Source: Sulfuricaulis limicola (lineage in GTDB: Bacteria > Pseudomonadota > Gammaproteobacteria > Acidiferrobacterales > Sulfurifustaceae). From it: a stretch of 64,000 bases of DNA. Positions within the stretch are counted from its first letter, which is position 1. Each line of letters opens with the position of its first letter. The stretch covers positions 1,116,001 to 1,180,000 of the forward strand of contig NZ_AP014879.1 of NCBI RefSeq assembly GCF_002355735.1. Reading direction: 5' to 3'. This document shows positions 62,727-64,000 of this stretch, in pieces. The notes below the pieces were generated by a model. The model was not told the origin of the DNA, searched no databases, and was given only the letters and a program-made list of their open reading frames with translations. The translations under genes and the position numbers were made by a program.

Positions 62727-63950
62727 TCAGCCCGGCTGAACGTCGCGGACTGCCTTATCAATTTGCTCGGGTTCTGCCAGCGCCTTGTCCCCGCCGCCCA
62801 CGCCCATCTCCGAGAACTTGCGCGCCCCCGGCAGCAGCTTGGTCTCGAAGGAGCCCACCGTCCTGTTGTAATCGGCCACGGTGCTGTTCAGGCTGCGGCC
62901 GAGCTTCACGAGGTGTTCGCTGAAGGTCATGAGCCGGCCGTAGAGCTCCTCGCCGACGTCGCGGATGTGCTCGGCGTTGGCCGTCAGGCTTTCCTGGCGC
63001 CAGCCGTAAGCCACGGCGCGCAGCAGGGCCACGAAGCTGGTCGGGGTGGTGAGGATGACCTTCTGCTTCAGCGCGTCTTCCAGCAGGCTGCGATCCATGT
63101 CGAGCGCGGCGCCCAGAAACTGGTCGCCGGGGATGAACAGGATCACGAAGTCGGGCGCGCTCTTGAATTGCGTCCAGTAGGCCTTGCTGGACAGTTCGCG
63201 CACGCGCTCGCGCACTTTGCGCGCGTGATGCTCCAGGTGCTTGCGGCGCGTCTCGTCGTCGGTTGCCTCGACCGCGCTGAGATAGGCATCGAGCGGGGTT
63301 TTCACGTCCACCACGATCTCGCGCCCGTCGGGCATGCGCACGATCATGTCGGGACGCATGCGGCCGGCTTCGGTGTCGGTATTTTCCTGTTCGTAGAAGT
63401 CGCAGTGCTCGACCATGCCGGCCAGTTCGGCGAGGCGCTTCAGCGTCATCTCGCCCCACTGGCCGCGCACCTCGGGCCGGCGCAGCGCCTGCACCAGGTT
63501 GCGCGTCTCGCCCTGCAACAGTTGCTGGGTCTGGACCATGGTTTCGAGATGCTTGGTGAGCGAGCCGTAGGCTTCCTTGCGCTCGTTCTCCATCAGGCGT
63601 ATCTGCTGCTCGGCCTTTTCCAGCGCCTCGCGCACCGGCTTGATCAGGTTCTCGACCGCCTTTTCCTTCAGCTCCAGGTCGCCCTTGGCCTGCACGTGGA
63701 ATTGCTTGAGTGATTCCTGCGCCAGTTGCAGGAACGCGGCGTTGTTTTCCTTGAGCGCGCGCTGGGACAGGGCGATGAAGTTCTGTTCCAGGCCGGCGAG
63801 CTTTTCCTGCGCCGCCTTGCGTTCCAGTTCCAGCGTGGTGGCGAGTTCCGCGAGGCGCTTCTGGGTGCGCAGTTGCGCGACGAACCAACCGAGCCCTCCC
63901 GCCAGCAGGATGACGATGGCGACAATAATAAGTGTGACGGCGTTACTCAT
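62727..63950 (-). CDS. rmuC: DNA recombination protein RmuC
   Basis: A 407-residue protein with an N-terminal membrane helix (AVTLIIVAIVILLAGGLGWFVAQL), a long coiled coil (about 30-150) and the RmuC nuclease-like domain (LKRLAELAGMVEHCDFYEQ, RMRPDMIVRMPDGREIVVDVKTPLDAYL, VILFIPGDQFLGAALD). RmuC limits inversions at short inverted repeats in E. coli, notable in a repeat-rich genome. The start overlaps the stop of the preceding gene. Confidence 0.96.
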   Translation of the reverse strand: MSNAVTLIIVAIVILLAGGLGWFVAQLRTQKRLAELATTLELERKAAQEKLAGLEQNFIALSQRALKENNAAFLQLAQESLKQFHVQAKGDLELKEKAVENLIKPVREALEKAEQQIRLMENERKEAYGSLTKHLETMVQTQQLLQGETRNLVQALRRPEVRGQWGEMTLKRLAELAGMVEHCDFYEQENTDTEAGRMRPDMIVRMPDGREIVVDVKTPLDAYLSAVEATDDETRRKHLEHHARKVRERVRELSSKAYWTQFKSAPDFVILFIPGDQFLGAALDMDRSLLEDALKQKVILTTPTSFVALLRAVAYGWRQESLTANAEHIRDVGEELYGRLMTFSEHLVKLGRSLNSTVADYNRTVGSFETKLLPGARKFSEMGVGGGDKALAEPEQIDKAVRDVQPG

Positions 63951-64000
63951 CCTGTTTCAGCCAGTCGAGAATCTCGCCCGGCGCGCGGATCATGCCGTCC
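63943..64000 (-). CDS. C-terminal end of a gene running off the window
   Basis: The last 18 codons read GMIRAPGEILDWLKQDE plus TAA. The stop overlaps the rmuC start (ATGAGTAA), so the two are coupled. Too little is present to name it. Confidence 0.6.
   Translation of the reverse strand, partial: DGMIRAPGEILDWLKQDE

Overview
The window looks like chromosome of a GC-rich gammaproteobacterium, probably a chemolithotrophic (sulfur-oxidising, Acidiferrobacter/Sulfuricaulis-like) lineage. This is an inference from gene order (queA-tgt-yajC-secDF, nrdR-ribDE-ribBA-ribH-nusB-thiL, ffh/ypjD/corB, rsd/algQ) and from the crowd of SulP/TSUP anion transporters. No rRNA or tRNA gene and no CRISPR array was seen.

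Layout. 0-4 kb: a Crp/Fnr-type regulator, a gene-poor stretch ending in a strong terminator, and an alpha-glucan phosphorylase. 4-16 kb: the queA-tgt-yajC-secD-secF block. Between queA and tgt lies a secreted cyclophilin gene cut in two by a 4.46-kb mosaic: an IS3-family element, a 5'-truncated Rhs gene with a toxin-like tip and possible immunity gene, and a REP-associated transposase between 34-bp perfect inverted repeats. 15.9-20.6 kb: a nitrate-uptake locus (nasT, nrtABC) with a sigma-54 promoter and an ANTAR-type two-hairpin attenuator, then two orphan genes. 20.6-23.2 kb: an AT-richer islet with a second identical IS3 copy (3-bp target duplication) sitting on the start of a hydrolase gene. 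23-26 kb: a haem-binding beta-propeller lipoprotein and a diguanylate cyclase. 26-36.7 kb: glyA, nrdR, riboflavin genes split by an opposing Ser/Thr kinase-lipoprotein pair, nusB, thiL, purT. 36.7-41.7 kb: HIT hydrolase, small membrane proteins, tsaB, ppsR, a 2-hydroxyacid dehydrogenase and corB. 41.7-53.3 kb: an anion-transporter/universal-stress-protein island between corB and ypjD, genes that are neighbours in relatives. It holds three SulP proteins, a TSUP permease, an NhaD-like antiporter, a free UspA and decayed pieces of a second ypjD locus. 54-64 kb: ffh, rsd, moaA, nirBD (sigma-54 promoter plus NtrC-like site), an SDR lacking its catalytic residues, a PleD-like diguanylate cyclase and rmuC.

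Cooperation. nasT/nrtABC, nirBD and moaA form a dispersed assimilatory nitrate regulon: NtrC/sigma-54 would report nitrogen limitation and the NasT-RNA switch would report nitrate. The island pairs anion permeases with nucleotide-binding USP domains and a sodium/proton antiporter, suggesting energy-gated anion (sulfate or bicarbonate) uptake. At least five families of long intergenic palindromes are scattered through the window; one copy is inserted in frame in queA.
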